From Citreicoccus inhibens (GTDB lineage: Bacteria > Myxococcota > Myxococcia > Myxococcales > Myxococcaceae): a DNA stretch of 64,000 bases. This document shows, in pieces, positions 63,883-64,000 of the stretch. The position numbers and the translations under genes were made by a program. A model generated the notes under the pieces. That model searched no databases, was not told where the DNA came from, and saw nothing but the letters and a program-made list of their open reading frames with translations. The DNA lies in NCBI RefSeq assembly GCF_019039035.1, contig NZ_JAHNZT010000002.1, positions 1 through 64,000 on the forward strand, read 5' to 3'. Positions within the stretch are counted from its first letter, which is position 1; each line of letters begins with the position of its first letter.

Positions 63883-64000
63883 TCAGCTCTGCGTCACGCG
63901 CACGGTGGTGCGCATCTCGCGGCCCGTGCTCGGGTCACGCGCCTTCATGGTGAGGATGCCCTCGACGTTCACGTCGAAGGTGATCTCCACCTGCACGCCA
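63883..64000 (-). CDS. Hsp70/DnaK-family chaperone, C-terminal fragment
   Basis: Only the last 39 codons are in the window, ending with TGA at 63885-63883. They encode VEITFDVNVEGILTMKARDPSTGRE, the typical substrate-domain strand pair of Hsp70 proteins (normally IEVTFDIDANGILNV). The short tail TTVRVTQS after it, without a long helical lid, suggests a DnaK-like Hsp70 with a reduced C-terminus. Myxobacteria have many such paralogues; which one cannot be told. Confidence 0.65.
   Translation of the reverse strand, partial: GVQVEITFDVNVEGILTMKARDPSTGREMRTTVRVTQS

Overview
The window is high-GC (about 70%) DNA from a predatory gliding myxobacterium of the Myxococcus/Corallococcus/Archangium group (Cystobacterineae). 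Three lineage markers support this: a complete Frz chemosensory locus with its satellites, a carQRS light-response operon, and several myxobacterium-type paralogues (DUF2378, AgmX/PglI C-terminal domain). No phage, IS element, CRISPR array, rRNA or tRNA was seen. Genes are densely packed, often with ATGA/GTGA overlaps and GTG/TTG starts.

Region 1 (1-14.5 kb) is motility control. frzS (cut by the window edge), an anti-sigma-like gene and an ECF sigma gene (probably rpoE1) lie on the minus strand. Alanine dehydrogenase, a radical SAM protein and a TPR lipoprotein separate them from frzZ, which is divergent from the operon frzA-frzB-frzCD-frzE-frzG-frzF. Together these encode the receptor, couplers, CheA-CheY kinase, methylesterase, methyltransferase and output response regulators that set the reversal frequency of gliding cells.

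Region 2 (14.5-41.2 kb) is a mixed housekeeping and envelope region: class II photolyase, nitronate monooxygenase, a giant membrane spermidine-synthase-like protein, an ABC exporter operon, hemB, a tandem-duplicated ATP-grasp protein, a carotenoid oxygenase divergent from a TetR regulator over clear operator dyads, a P1 peptidase, outer-membrane/lipoprotein genes (one CotH-like kinase), and an unusual fusion of a histone-H1-like lysine/alanine tail to an EF-hand pair.

Region 3 (41.6-54.6 kb) holds a second-type EF-G; a guanidine-III riboswitch in front of a Gdx/SugE guanidinium exporter; carQ-carR-carS (sigma factor, membrane anti-sigma, antirepressor); an M48 peptidase paired with a membrane/TPR protein; SlyD, a DEAD-box helicase and a NarL-type two-component system.

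Region 4 (54.7-59.5 kb) looks like a sulfur-transfer island: E1-like adenylyltransferase, TusA, MoaD/ThiS-like carrier, a second E1-like protein that has lost ATP-binding residues, a JAMM peptidase, a diverged APS-kinase-like protein with a basic tail, and LarE. Region 5 (59.5-64 kb) has a small ribbon-helix-helix protein, truA, an AgmX-type protein, clpX and the end of an Hsp70 gene.

All calls come from reading the sequence and remembered family features; no database search was run.
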